This document shows positions 1-8,700 of a stretch of 64,000 bases of DNA, piece after piece. Numbering within the stretch: position 1 is the first letter of the stretch; every line of letters begins with the position of its first letter. The notes under the pieces are model-generated. The model did no database searches. It was given only the letters and a program-made list of their open reading frames with translations, and was not told the origin of the DNA. This DNA is from Chlorobiota bacterium. Its GTDB lineage: Bacteria > Bacteroidota > Ignavibacteria > OLB7. The DNA lies in contig JADJXR010000001.1 of assembly GCA_016710285.1 (NCBI GenBank), forward strand, positions 4,032,501-4,096,500, in the 5' to 3' direction. Made by a program: the position numbers and the translations under genes.

Positions 1-132
1 CTTGCCGAAGGGGAATTGCAACTTACCTTGCGATTGTCGCGCCTGAACGAATGGGCAATCACCAGCTGGCGCGACATTGCCCTTCCCGGGAAAACAAGTT
101 GGTCGGTGATAAAAGCACGGTTCAGCAACTAA
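1..132 (+). CDS. C-terminal fragment of a lipoprotein-like protein (5' end outside window)
   Basis: Frame 1 is open from the window edge to a TAA at 130-132, giving 43 residues. The end of this fragment resembles the end of the protein encoded immediately downstream: both have an Arg-rich strand of the type GxxQxxLRLSR/GRAQFRLTR followed by a W-x-I-x-x-W segment close to the C-terminus. I read them as tandem paralogues, possibly of an NTF2/SnoaL-like fold, but the fragment is too short to assign a function. The start and signal peptide lie upstream of the window. The gap to the next gene is 24 nt, so the two are probably co-transcribed. Confidence 0.6.
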   Translation, partial: LAEGELQLTLRLSRLNEWAITSWRDIALPGKTSWSVIKARFSN

Positions 133-156
133 GGGTCCAGCAACCGACAAATCCGA

Positions 157-672
157 TTGAGAGTTCCAGCAATCATCTTCCCCGCGCTGCTGTTGTTTGC
201 CTTGTTGGCAAGCTGCACCAACCCGTTTGCGCCGAAGCTGGAGCCGGGGCTTTCCAACCTTTCCTCCACGCTTGGGGACCAGCGGACGGTGGCCGGCGTA
301 TTCCAGAACGTCCAGTACGCGTTCACCTACGGCGACACGTTGATTTATGGAAGCCTGCTTCACCCCGATTTCCAATTCCGCTACTACAACCCCGACCGCG
401 CTGCCGAGGTGGCTTTCAACCGCGATGAGGAGATGCGGATTGCGTGGAATCTGTTCCACAGTGCCGACCAGATTGACATCCAGTGGAACGACTTCATCTC
501 GCAGGATGGCGACTCGGTCCGGCTTACCGTCACGCGTGCCTACACCATGAAGATCATCCTGCAAGCCAGCGAAACCTTCCGGATTGATGGCCGCGCCCAG
601 TTCCGCCTAACCCGCAACGCACCAACCGATGTATGGCTTATCAGAACCTGGTTCGACGAATCAAATTCTTGA
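157..672 (+). CDS. Predicted lipoprotein, paralogue of the preceding fragment
   Basis: The protein has 171 aa. It starts at a TTG, the only start that gives a full signal peptide: a hydrophobic stretch ending in a lipobox L-A-S-C with the Cys near residue 20, so it should be lipidated and anchored to a membrane. The mature part alternates short polar and aromatic strands and ends with W-L-I-R-T-W-F, as in its upstream neighbour. I do not recognise a named family; an NTF2-like fold is a guess. The downstream heparinase-like gene starts inside this reading frame (40-nt overlap), which suggests translational coupling and a shared envelope role. Confidence 0.75.
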   Translation: MRVPAIIFPALLLFALLASCTNPFAPKLEPGLSNLSSTLGDQRTVAGVFQNVQYAFTYGDTLIYGSLLHPDFQFRYYNPDRAAEVAFNRDEEMRIAWNLFHSADQIDIQWNDFISQDGDSVRLTVTRAYTMKIILQASETFRIDGRAQFRLTRNAPTDVWLIRTWFDESNS

Positions 673-2645
673 TTGCTTCGGCGCGGCGGCATGGCGTGGG
701 GCATATCGTCCAGGTGTTCCGCCAAGCCGTGCGGCGGCGGCGGTACGCACGCCAGCAGCACCCTTCCCCCAGCCTTGAATCGTTCCAACGCCAATTCACT
801 TTTTTCCGCACGCCCGAAACCTTCGTTGCCGATTTCCATTTGGCGGCGGTGCCACGGCTTCCGTTTGTGGCGGCCACCGGCGCAACGCTGGCGGGCATTC
901 CCGCTTCCGCCAATTTTCTTGGCGATGCGGAGCGATTCGCTGCGGGGAATATCCTTCTGCTGGGTTGCCAGATTGCCGCGCCCGGCGGTGGCTACGATTG
1001 GCACCGCGATTACGGAAGCCAAGCGCGCTGGCCGCTCGCTTACTTCGCCCGCATCCGCTTCATGGATGGCGACGGCGCGGATGTGAAATACCCGTGGGAG
1101 CTTAGCCGGATGTACTGGATTGCGTGGCTGGGGAACGCCCACCGCACAAGCGGCGATGAACGCTGGGCCAACGAATTCCAACGGATCGTTTCCGACTGGC
1201 AGCGGCAGAACCCGCGGGACCAAGGGGTGAATTGGGCCATGCCGATGGAGGTGGCCATTCGCGGGTTTTGGCTGGCGTGCGGCTACTCACTGTTTGCCGG
1301 CGCGCCGTCCATTGGCAGCGACTGGTGGAAGAATTATCTGCTGATGGTGTGGGAACATGGGGACCACCTTTCCCATAATCTTGAATACTTCTTCAATCTT
1401 ACCAACCACTACCTCTCCAACTGTTTTGGGCTGCTGGCCATTGGCGCGTTGCTCCACACCCACCCCGACGGGAAACGCTGGTTTGCCGACGGGCGGAAAT
1501 GGATGATTGAGCAATTATCGGCGCAGGTGATGGATGATGGAGTTCATTATGAACGCTCGATTGGCTACCACCGGTTAGTGTTGGAGATGTACCTGATTGC
1601 CTTGCTTCTGTGCCAGCGTGCGGGCGACCCATTCCCGGAACCAGCGCGGCGGAAGATTGAGCGCATGGTGGAGTTTATGTGCGATTACCTTCCCCCCACC
1701 GGAACGGTCCCGCAGTTTGGAGATTCGGATGATGGAGTGATCCTTCGGCTAACGGAGCCACAGCCGCTGTACGACCATCGTGGGTTGCTGGCGTTGGCGG
1801 CGGTGATCTTCCAGCGGGGTGAGTACAAACAGCGCGCGGGCCATTTCAGTTTGGAAGCCGCAATGCTGACGGGGGATGCGGGGAAAGACATCTACGATGC
1901 GTTGGAATCGCGCCCCCGCGAAGAATCGCGCCTGTACCCCGACGGCGGGTTTGCGGTGCTGCGGAACCAATGGCTTCACGTTGTTGCCGACGTTGGCCCG
2001 ATTGGCTTGCACGGAAACAACGACACTCTATCGTTCACGCTTCACACCGCTGGCGGCGGGATAGTGATTGACCCCGGGACCTTCTGCTACACCCGGGACC
2101 CCGAACGCCGCAACCAGCTTCGCAGCACCCGCGCCCACAACGCCCCGATGATTGACCAAACAGAAATCGCCCCGTTCGACGGGCTTTGGCGGGTGAAACA
2201 GGACAACACCAACGTGAAGATTGTTGACTGGGAAACCAGCAGCAACGGGGCAACCCTTGTGGCGGAACACCACGCCTACCGGACGCTTCCCTCGGGAAGC
2301 ATCACCGTGCGGCGGCGGTGGGAACTTCGGGGGGAAGTGTTATCGGTGGAGGATGAGATTCTTGGCGGCGGCGGGCATCACGTTCAGGTTCGGTTCACGC
2401 TGCCGGGGAGCCTATCGGTCACGCAGGCAGGGCCAACGCGGGCAACGATGAACGGAGCCGAAACCGACAAGGGGGAAGCCGTGGAGTTGGAGTGCAGCCA
2501 CCCGTTTACCATCGTCCCCGGCTGGTACTCGCCAAGCTACGGAGTGGCGGAACCGGCGTGGTGGTTGGTGATGAGTTTCGACACATCCGCGCCAACGCGA
2601 TTGCGCTATCTTTGGCGCGTTCGGAAACAACCTCACGTCTCCTAA
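633..2645 (+). CDS. Heparinase II/III family protein (polysaccharide lyase-like)
   Basis: The 670-aa protein has the two-part architecture of heparinase II/III and alginate-lyase-like enzymes. A helical toroid (about residues 100-400) contains W-I-A-W-L-G-N-A and N-L-T-N-H-Y-L-S-N. A C-terminal beta-sandwich (about 420-660) has the family-typical H-G-N-N-D-x-L-S-F, I-D-P-G-T-x-x-Y and R-S-T-R-A-H-N-A blocks. Members cleave acidic polysaccharides by beta-elimination; the substrate cannot be read from sequence. No clear signal peptide is visible, only a basic N-terminus. The ATG is the only start that precedes the conserved region. A flippase gene follows after 26 nt, so the pair probably belongs to an exopolysaccharide or surface-glycan locus. 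Confidence 0.85.
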   Translation: MAYQNLVRRIKFLIASARRHGVGHIVQVFRQAVRRRRYARQQHPSPSLESFQRQFTFFRTPETFVADFHLAAVPRLPFVAATGATLAGIPASANFLGDAERFAAGNILLLGCQIAAPGGGYDWHRDYGSQARWPLAYFARIRFMDGDGADVKYPWELSRMYWIAWLGNAHRTSGDERWANEFQRIVSDWQRQNPRDQGVNWAMPMEVAIRGFWLACGYSLFAGAPSIGSDWWKNYLLMVWEHGDHLSHNLEYFFNLTNHYLSNCFGLLAIGALLHTHPDGKRWFADGRKWMIEQLSAQVMDDGVHYERSIGYHRLVLEMYLIALLLCQRAGDPFPEPARRKIERMVEFMCDYLPPTGTVPQFGDSDDGVILRLTEPQPLYDHRGLLALAAVIFQRGEYKQRAGHFSLEAAMLTGDAGKDIYDALESRPREESRLYPDGGFAVLRNQWLHVVADVGPIGLHGNNDTLSFTLHTAGGGIVIDPGTFCYTRDPERRNQLRSTRAHNAPMIDQTEIAPFDGLWRVKQDNTNVKIVDWETSSNGATLVAEHHAYRTLPSGSITVRRRWELRGEVLSVEDEILGGGGHHVQVRFTLPGSLSVTQAGPTRATMNGAETDKGEAVELECSHPFTIVPGWYSPSYGVAEPAWWLVMSFDTSAPTRLRYLWRVRKQPHVS

Positions 2646-2671
2646 TTCTCCTATTCCTGCCGATTTTCTTC

Positions 2672-4033
2672 ATGGCCGAGAACAGCCCGCAGCTGCCCGA
2701 TGAACCACTGGAACGCTCCGCACGCTCGCCGCAGCGTTTGGCACTCTGGGCGGCTGCCGACAAAAGCCTGCAAATGGTCTATGGCGTGGTGCTGATTCTT
2801 GTTCCGCTGAAAATCTTCACCGCCGATCAATGGGGGGTGTGGACGGTGTTCCAAGCTCTGTTTCTGGGCCTAAGCCTTTTGGGGGATTTCTTCATCCTTC
2901 AGCCAATGGTAAAGCTCTGCGCCGAAGAACACACCATCTCCCGCCCCATCGTCACCGCTTCTTCCCTTCTCTATCTTGGCTTCATGGTTGCCCTGGGCTA
3001 CGGCATCACGTTCGGTGCCGGGCCGATTGCCAGCGTGCTGAAAAGCAATGCGGCGGTTGAAGCGTTCGGGACCATTGGGCTGCTGGTGATTAGCACGGCA
3101 CTGCGGAACATCACCATTCGGGTGCTGCAGGTGGAGTACCGGATCATCCAGATTTTTCTTGTTGACTTGGCCTACTTCGGCGGGGTAATCGCCTTGATGG
3201 TGCTTGGCGGAATCAACGGCCACCTGACCGACTCGATGGTGTTGATTGACTACAACCTGTACGCCTTCATCGCCAGCTCCCTTGCCGGGCTTGCCTTCAC
3301 GTGGAAATGGATGATCCCCACCACAACCCGCCTTGCCGACTCGATGCGCCGCGTGCTGGCGTTGGGAATCCACCAGGGGGGAACCGGAATCCTGACGATT
3401 ATCCAGCAGCAAGGGGATGCGGTGATTGTCACATCGGTGCGCGGGCACATTGCCGCAGGGGTCTATAACGCCGCAAAAATTTTCTACCGGTTCTTTGAGT
3501 CCATCCGCGACGCGGCGCAGTTGCTGCTGGTTCCGGCAACCTCGCGCGCGTATGCCCAGGAACGGGTGGAATCTGTCAGGGAGATTGCCGAGCTTGCCAC
3601 CGCCGCCCTTGTTGTCCTGATCGTCCCAATGTCGCTTCTGCTGATTGCTTTCGCAAACGTTGTGGTCCCGATTATCCTGCCGAACAAGGAGAACTCCATC
3701 CCGGTGTTTCAGTGGTTGATGGGGTCCGGATTTTTTGCGCCGTTTGTGATTGTCCCCTCGGTGGTGCTGCTGGGGATGGGCCACACCCGCGACCTGTTCC
3801 GCGGCACCCTGATCGGGACGTTCGTGATGGTGGTGGCGGGCGTTCTGCTGACCTACTTTTTCTACGAAACCGGGATGGGGATTGCGGTGCTGCTGGGAAC
3901 CGCCGTCACCGCGCTCTTCCTGGTCCAACGGATGAACCGCTACATCCCGTTCACCTTCGGCTCGGTGATTCGCCGGTCCCGCAGTTTTGGCCCCGCCGTG
4001 CGCCGCCGCCTTGCTGCGATGCGAAAAGCCTGA
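2672..4033 (+). CDS. Polysaccharide flippase-like membrane protein (MOP superfamily)
   Basis: The protein is 453 aa with about 12 hydrophobic segments, the size and layout of Wzx/RfbX-type oligosaccharide flippases of the MOP (MATE-like) superfamily, which move lipid-linked glycans across the inner membrane. The frame is open further upstream, but the ATG at 2672 is preferred because it follows the heparinase stop and leaves a short polar N-terminus before the first membrane helix. The central Y-N-A-A-K-x-F-Y-R-F-F segment is typical of this group. It ends in a basic tail. Substrate unknown; the neighbouring lyase-like gene suggests a surface polysaccharide. Confidence 0.8.
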   Translation: MAENSPQLPDEPLERSARSPQRLALWAAADKSLQMVYGVVLILVPLKIFTADQWGVWTVFQALFLGLSLLGDFFILQPMVKLCAEEHTISRPIVTASSLLYLGFMVALGYGITFGAGPIASVLKSNAAVEAFGTIGLLVISTALRNITIRVLQVEYRIIQIFLVDLAYFGGVIALMVLGGINGHLTDSMVLIDYNLYAFIASSLAGLAFTWKWMIPTTTRLADSMRRVLALGIHQGGTGILTIIQQQGDAVIVTSVRGHIAAGVYNAAKIFYRFFESIRDAAQLLLVPATSRAYAQERVESVREIAELATAALVVLIVPMSLLLIAFANVVVPIILPNKENSIPVFQWLMGSGFFAPFVIVPSVVLLGMGHTRDLFRGTLIGTFVMVVAGVLLTYFFYETGMGIAVLLGTAVTALFLVQRMNRYIPFTFGSVIRRSRSFGPAVRRRLAAMRKA

Positions 4034-4349
4034 GAGCGTGCGAGCGCGAGCACTCCATCCCTTCCCCACTGAGCACGTTTCTGGGACCGCTGGGCGTAGA
4101 TTGTTGGCCGTTCTTCAATGGCCGGCAGATTCGGCAAAAAACTTGGGGTTCGGCGGCGTTGCGGTGGTGGCTTCCCCCACGCTGAAAAAAAAATTTTGCT
4201 CGGCACAAAAACTGCTTTGTTCTTTCAATCCAACACCCTATTTTCGTGCCAGTCATCATTTGAACACCTCGCCTACTTGACCGATAACTGACGGGAAAAC
4301 TGCGATACAGAAACCTTCATTTCATACACAACTAACCTGGGAAACGATC
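4034..4349. other. Intergenic region upstream of recA
   Basis: 316 bases without a supported gene. The part next to recA contains a candidate Bacteroidota-type promoter (reported separately) and a run of nine A residues near 4187-4195. I see no clear inverted-repeat operator of the LexA type and no convincing terminator for the flippase gene. Confidence 0.6.
4216..4246 (+). promoter_or_regulatory. Candidate recA promoter
   Basis: A TTTG at 4216-4219 and TATTTTCG at 4239-4246 are separated by 19 bases, close to the Bacteroidota pattern TTTG-N17-23-TAnnTTTG (one mismatch in the -7 box). Transcription would give an untranslated leader of about 95 nt before recA. Confidence 0.35.
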
Positions 4350-5441
4350 ATGGCTGACGCATCACTCGACGCACGGAAGAAAGCTCTTGAAACGGCAATG
4401 GATGCCATCGAGAAGCAATATGGCAAAGGCTCCATCATGAAGCTGAGCGACCATGCGGTCGTTCCTGTTGAAGCAATCTCCACCGGCTCCCTTTCGCTGG
4501 ATACGGCCATTGGGATTGGGGGCGTTCCGCGTGGGCGTATCATCGAGATTTTCGGCCCGGAATCGTCGGGGAAAACCACCATCTGCTTGCACGTGATCGC
4601 CGAAGCGCAAAAGCGCGGCGGAATGGCCGCATTTGTGGATACCGAGCACGCGCTGGACGTAAACTACGCCGCACGGCTTGGCGTGGACGTCAACAACCTT
4701 CTGCTGGCGCAGCCAGAGTATGGGGAGCAGGCCCTGGAGATTGTGGAAACGCTGGTGCGCTCCGGCGCGCTGGATGTTATCGTGGTTGACTCCGTTGCGG
4801 CATTGACCCCACGCGTAGAAATTGAGGGAGAGATGGGGGATGCGCAGATGGGATCGCAAGCCCGATTGATGTCGCAAGCGATGCGGAAACTGAACGCAGC
4901 GATTGGCCGCTCGAACTCGGTGGTGATGTTCACCAACCAGCTTCGCAACAAAATCGGCGTGGTGTATGGCAACCCAGAAACCACCACTGGCGGCAACGCC
5001 CTGAAGTTCTACGCCTCGGTCCGGATGGACATCCGCCGCAAGGAGATTTTGAAAGATGGGACCGACATCATCGGCAGCCGCGTTCGGGTGAAAGTCATCA
5101 AAAACAAGGTGGCCCCTCCGTTCAAGGAAGTGGAGTTCGACATCATGTTCAACGAAGGTATCTCCAAGATTGGCGACATGCTGGATATGGCAATCAATGA
5201 AGGGCTGATTCAGAAAAGCGGATCGTGGTTCACGCTTGGCGAGGAACGGGTCCAAGGTCGCGACGGCTTGAAAAAACTTCTGAATGATGACCCTGCGTTG
5301 GCCTCGGCATTGGACCGCCAGGTGCGTGAGAAGATGGGGATTCCGGTTCCGGTTGCCACCCGCAACGGCAACAGCAGCAATCCCGCTGGGGAAGCCGAAG
5401 GCGCGCCGGTAAAAGCAAGCCGGAAGCAATCGGTGAACTAA
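4350..5441 (+). CDS. recA: Recombinase RecA
   Basis: 363 aa, normal length for RecA. It catalyses ATP-dependent strand exchange in homologous recombination and stimulates LexA autocleavage where LexA exists. Visible landmarks are the Walker A loop G-P-E-S-S-G-K-T-T (about residue 68), the Walker B D-V-I-V-V-D-S, the L1/L2 region including M-F-T-N-Q-L-R-N-K-I-G and the acidic/variable C-terminal tail. The ATG is followed by the usual polar helix. It is a monocistronic gene closed by a strong terminator. No recX is seen next to it. Confidence 0.98.
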   Translation: MADASLDARKKALETAMDAIEKQYGKGSIMKLSDHAVVPVEAISTGSLSLDTAIGIGGVPRGRIIEIFGPESSGKTTICLHVIAEAQKRGGMAAFVDTEHALDVNYAARLGVDVNNLLLAQPEYGEQALEIVETLVRSGALDVIVVDSVAALTPRVEIEGEMGDAQMGSQARLMSQAMRKLNAAIGRSNSVVMFTNQLRNKIGVVYGNPETTTGGNALKFYASVRMDIRRKEILKDGTDIIGSRVRVKVIKNKVAPPFKEVEFDIMFNEGISKIGDMLDMAINEGLIQKSGSWFTLGEERVQGRDGLKKLLNDDPALASALDRQVREKMGIPVPVATRNGNSSNPAGEAEGAPVKASRKQSVN

Positions 5442-5560
5442 CCGCGGAACACAGGCCCAACTCCCATGAAATAGTTCACCCCACACCACAACACAAAGGC
5501 CGAAGCAACGCCCTGCGCGCACCACAAGCAAGGCAACACACACAGGCCAACAAAGGAAAC

Positions 5561-5603
5561 CGCCGCCACGACGTTCACAGCCGTCGTGGCGGCGATTATT
5601 TTT
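5561..5603 (+). terminator. Rho-independent terminator downstream of recA
   Basis: A perfect 13-bp GC-rich stem (5561-5573 pairing with 5582-5594) with an 8-nt loop is followed by ATTATTTTTG. It lies 120 nt after the recA stop. Confidence 0.85.
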
Positions 5604-5736
5604 GCATCTGTTTTTTCATCATGGTTTTGGTGTGGCGTGGTGAAGAGATACGGCACCACCAGAATAATCCCCCCCCAGAAAGGCTGGCCGCCACGATTGA
5701 ATTGAACCCGTTCAACGACGGGTTCCCCCCCCACCC

Positions 5737-5898
5737 TCAATAATTAAACAGCGGATAGACCAGCGCGATTACCACCACCAGAATAATCAGCAGGAACAGG
5801 AGCTTCAGCATCTTCTTTATGGCCAATGCCACAAACAGCACCGCCACGCCGGCAGCAGCAATCTGGAAATGCAGGGGAAGCGAAAGGAACCAGCGCAT
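5737..5898 (-). CDS. Small membrane protein (53 aa) downstream of porQ-like gene
   Basis: A short frame from ATG at 5898 to TGA at 5737 encodes 53 residues: a polar start (MRWFLSLPL), a hydrophobic segment around AAAGVAVLFVALA, a KK turn and a second strongly hydrophobic segment rich in L, I and V, ending LVYPLFNY. This is a plausible two-helix inner-membrane hairpin. It begins 9 nt after the stop of the porQ-like gene on the same strand, so co-translation is likely. There is no strong Shine-Dalgarno. No family is recognised; support is composition and position only. Confidence 0.55.
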   Translation of the reverse strand: MRWFLSLPLHFQIAAAGVAVLFVALAIKKMLKLLFLLIILVVVIALVYPLFNY

Positions 5899-5907
5899 GG
5901 GCAGGGC

Positions 5908-6843
5908 TTAGAATGCGGCGTTTAGGGTGATGCGGTGCTGCGCCCCAAGCCGCGAAAGGCTGTTGAAGGCGTAATCGAACCGATATTCTTTCACCAAAAT
6001 TCCAACCCCTGCCGACAAGCCCCCCAGCCCTTTTGACGACCCAAACGCAACGTCGGAGCGGACCTGGTTGTTGTAGCCCAAACGCAGCCGCAAGGGATTC
6101 GAGAGGCGGAACTCACCACCAACGGAGAAGGAAGCGAAACGGTCGAAAAAATTCTCCTGCGGATCGAGCAAGCGGGTGAAGTTCAGGGCGATCAGGAGCG
6201 GAAGCCCACGCAAGCGGTGCGAAATCCCCAGCCGAAGATCGGTTGGCAGATCCTCGCTTGTTTCCCCGAACGACGAGACTTGCCCGCCAACATGAAGCAG
6301 CGACACCCCGGCCTGGAACCGCGATGCGGTGTCCTGATACAGCACTCCGCCATCAATCGCCAGCGCGCTGGAGCCTGCGTAGTCAATCGTGGTGCTGATG
6401 AAATTGCCGGCAATTCCTGCCGAGAATCCTTCACCCAGCGTGCTTCCCCAAGCGACCGTGAAAGCGATGTCGCTTGCGCCAAATGTTGTGCCGTCGGATT
6501 GCCCGTTGCGGTCGGTCCGGTTGAAGGAGCCGTAGCTGTTGTAGTTGATCCCAACGCCAATCTGCCCAACGTTTTCCACCCCGGTGGCGAACGTTGCGTA
6601 GCCGCTGTTCATGTCCAACAAGTGTTTGTGGAAGGTGAGCGAGACCTGCGATGAGTCAATGGTGTTCAGCAGTGCGGGGTTGTAGAACATCCCGGAGACA
6701 TCCCCCCCGATGGTGATAAACGCCCCCCCCATCGCCGCAGCCCGTGCCGAGGACTCGTTCCGGAGGAAGTCATAGACGTACGCACGCTGGCCAAACGCGG
6801 CTGAAGTGAAAACCAGAAGGAAGAGAAGCGAAAGAACGCGCAT
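5908..6843 (-). CDS. porQ: PorV/PorQ-family outer membrane protein (type IX secretion)
   Basis: The 311-aa protein starts with a Sec signal peptide (cleavage after S-A-A-F-G). The mature N-terminus carries the PorV/PorQ hallmark A-R-A-A-A-M-G-G-A-F followed by G-M-F-Y-N-P-A-L, and the rest is alternating amphipathic strands of an FadL-like beta-barrel ending in a C-terminal F. PorV and PorQ are outer-membrane components of the type IX secretion system; they hand cargo with C-terminal sorting domains to the attachment machinery. Length and the single-domain form fit PorQ better than PorV. Cargo is present in this window at 43.1-45.3 kb. A promoter is visible just upstream. Confidence 0.85.
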   Translation of the reverse strand: MRVLSLLFLLVFTSAAFGQRAYVYDFLRNESSARAAAMGGAFITIGGDVSGMFYNPALLNTIDSSQVSLTFHKHLLDMNSGYATFATGVENVGQIGVGINYNSYGSFNRTDRNGQSDGTTFGASDIAFTVAWGSTLGEGFSAGIAGNFISTTIDYAGSSALAIDGGVLYQDTASRFQAGVSLLHVGGQVSSFGETSEDLPTDLRLGISHRLRGLPLLIALNFTRLLDPQENFFDRFASFSVGGEFRLSNPLRLRLGYNNQVRSDVAFGSSKGLGGLSAGVGILVKEYRFDYAFNSLSRLGAQHRITLNAAF

Positions 6844-6916
6844 GATGATCGGTTTGATCTACGGAATATGTGGGCTTGAACTGTGGCGAATATACAGCGG
6901 ACTTCTGCCACGGACG

Positions 6917-6947
6917 CAAAGTAGCTGAACCAATGGGGCCTTGTCAA
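6917..6947 (-). promoter_or_regulatory. Promoter of porQ-like gene
   Basis: Read on the minus strand: TTGACA (6947-6942), an 18-base spacer and TACTTTGC (6923-6916). The -35-like box is the perfect bacterial consensus and the -7 box is the short form of the TAnnTTTGC motif seen elsewhere in the window. The predicted leader is about 65 nt. Confidence 0.55.
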
Positions 6948-6981
6948 GCCAGCGATTGCGGGACACGCCCGGATGCGGCGG

Positions 6982-7419
6982 CTACCGCGCCGGATACCAC
7001 TGGTAGAGCATCAGATACACCAGCACCCCCGTCACCGAGACGTACAACCAGATTGGGAGGGTGATGCGGGCAATCCGCCGGTGGCGGTCGTACTTGGCGG
7101 CAAGCCCGCGCCGAAGCGTGATGATTGCCAACACCGGAACCACCGCCGCCAACGCGATATGCGAAAACAGAATGATGAAGTAAAGGGTGCGAATCCCCCC
7201 CTGACCGCCAAACGGCGTGTTCATTCCGCCACGAAGCGAGTGATACGCCACGTAGCTGACCAAGAAGAGCACCGACGTGGCGAACGCGCTGAGCATCGCC
7301 GCACGGTGGGCCTTGCGATTCCCCTGCTTAATCAGGATGAACCCCGCCACCAGCAGCATGGTGGCAATCCCGTTCAACGTGGCGTTCACGGCAGGGAGCA
7401 TCATAACGTCGAAGGTCAT
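6982..7419 (-). CDS. DUF420 membrane protein (CtaM/YozB-like oxidase assembly)
   Basis: 145 aa with four hydrophobic helices and conserved histidines at helix ends (K-A-H-R, Y-V-A-Y-H, F-S-H, H-R-R-I-A-R). This matches DUF420, the family of Bacillus CtaM (YozB), which is needed to mature heme-copper oxidases. The frame continues upstream, but the ATG at 7419 overlaps the SCO stop as ATGA, a junction used repeatedly in this operon, so I choose it. Last gene of the cytochrome oxidase cluster. Confidence 0.85.
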   Translation of the reverse strand: MTFDVMMLPAVNATLNGIATMLLVAGFILIKQGNRKAHRAAMLSAFATSVLFLVSYVAYHSLRGGMNTPFGGQGGIRTLYFIILFSHIALAAVVPVLAIITLRRGLAAKYDRHRRIARITLPIWLYVSVTGVLVYLMLYQWYPAR

Positions 7420-8099
7420 TCGGCACCTGTGTCTTTTAGGACCATGATGTCGGCAATCAGCTTCTTCAGAACGTCGGGATCGTTGTTGCCGTAGTATCCA
7501 CGGATGTGCATCTGTTGGTCCATCAACACAAACCGCGATGAATGGATGATTGGCTCCTTCGGGTCGGTCCCGTCCATAAACGGCAGCTTGAACGTCTCCT
7601 TCGCCATCTGCTGAATTGCCGATTCCGAGCCACGCAGGAACAGCCACTTGCGGCCATCGGCTTGGTACTTTTCCGCAAACGATGTGAGCTTCTCCGGCGT
7701 GTCGTTCTCCGGGTCCACCGTGAACGAGACTAAGCGAACCCCCTCCACCTGCTGCAACGCATTCTGAAGCTCCTGCATCTTGGTTGACATTGCCAGGCAG
7801 CTCCCTTCGCAACGGGTGAAGATGAAGTTGGCAACCCAGACCTCCCCTTTCAATTCATCAAGGCTTAGCTGCTGTCCGCTTCGTTCGGTCAGCGAAAGGT
7901 TGGGGACAACGCCGTAGTCACTCAATCGCGGGGCCTGGCCGTTGGTGTTGGGCGATTCGGAGCCGCCCCGGTTGGCAAGCCCCAGGGCCAGCCATGCGCC
8001 GCCGCACAGGACCACGCCGGCCAGCGCAAACAGTATCAGCGTCCGCGGGTTGATGCCGCCACGACGCAAGGGAGAAGGTGAAGCAGTTGAAGTTGACAT
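7416..8099 (-). CDS. SCO1/SenC-family copper chaperone for CuA assembly
   Basis: 227 aa: a single N-terminal membrane anchor (about residues 20-42) and a thioredoxin-like periplasmic domain. The copper ligands are visible: T-R-C-E-G-S-C (CxxxC, about residue 96) and the distal His in I-I-H-S-S-R. SCO proteins deliver copper to, or reduce the cysteines of, the CuA site of oxidase subunit II, which is encoded in the same cluster. Its stop overlaps the DUF420 start by 4 nt. Confidence 0.93.
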   Translation of the reverse strand: MSTSTASPSPLRRGGINPRTLILFALAGVVLCGGAWLALGLANRGGSESPNTNGQAPRLSDYGVVPNLSLTERSGQQLSLDELKGEVWVANFIFTRCEGSCLAMSTKMQELQNALQQVEGVRLVSFTVDPENDTPEKLTSFAEKYQADGRKWLFLRGSESAIQQMAKETFKLPFMDGTDPKEPIIHSSRFVLMDQQMHIRGYYGNNDPDVLKKLIADIMVLKDTGAE

Positions 8100-8136
8100 A
8101 CGAACAACGGTTTGATGATCCAGTAGATGATGGAGG

Positions 8137-8685
8137 TTAGACGACGAACATCAGCAGCATCAGCACCAGCCAGACGGCAAGCAGATAGAGCATCCAATTG
8201 GTGGTTCCATCCAGCATCCCCCTTCCCTCCGTTTCCAACCTTCCGTTCCAGCTTTGCAGCCCCAGCCGGCCCAGCATCACCAGCGCAAGAATTGCATGGA
8301 GCAGATGGAGCAACGTAAGGAACCCGAACAGCGCGTGCAGCACGTTCGCGCTTGGGGGCAGCATGCCGGAAGATTCGCCGAAACGCTCGGCAAGCTGCAC
8401 GCCAACAAACGCCCCGGTGCAGAGCAGCGCGACGTACACCCCGTTGGCAGCATTCCCCCGCTGCCCCGATGCAAGCAGTCGGCTTGCGAACCAGCAGCAG
8501 AAGGCCGCAAGTCCAATCGCCACCGTGGAAATCAGCGACATCCCAACCGGAAGGGGTGGCAACGTGGCATCCACTTGGCGGCTGCCCCACAGCACAAAAA
8601 ACGCCGCCAGCCCCCCCGCGAACAGAGCTGCGGAAGCCCCGATCATCAGGGCAACACCAACGCGAGCATGAAGGATGGTTGGCAT
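8137..8685 (-). CDS. ctaE: Cytochrome c oxidase subunit III-like protein
   Basis: 182 aa with five predicted membrane helices, the size of short bacterial subunit III proteins. Typical family pieces are the L-A-A-F-F-V-L-W helix, G-x-Y-V-A-L-L-C-T-G-A-F-V and L-T-L-L-H-L-L-H-A, which carries the His pair usual in helix V. Subunit III stabilises the catalytic core and the proton uptake path. It sits 15 nt after the heme O synthase gene and 37 nt before SCO. Divergent in sequence, so the assignment rests partly on context. Confidence 0.8.
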   Translation of the reverse strand: MPTILHARVGVALMIGASAALFAGGLAAFFVLWGSRQVDATLPPLPVGMSLISTVAIGLAAFCCWFASRLLASGQRGNAANGVYVALLCTGAFVGVQLAERFGESSGMLPPSANVLHALFGFLTLLHLLHAILALVMLGRLGLQSWNGRLETEGRGMLDGTTNWMLYLLAVWLVLMLLMFVV

Positions 8686-8700
8686 GGGTTTGTGTGCGGG

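Noticed and set aside
2870..4069. 399-codon minus-strand frame antisense to the flippase gene
   Set aside because: His/Gly/Asn-rich low-complexity shadow; the plus strand encodes a clear membrane protein.
4362..5543. 393-codon minus-strand frame antisense to recA
   Set aside because: Shadow of recA in GC-rich DNA; composition rich in Arg, His, Pro and no family features.
5438..5740. 100-residue hydrophobic minus-strand frame downstream of recA
   Set aside because: It starts at a TTG, runs through the perfect recA terminator hairpin and has no Shine-Dalgarno; its hydrophobicity comes from the antisense of A/C-rich sequence. Left out, though not impossible.
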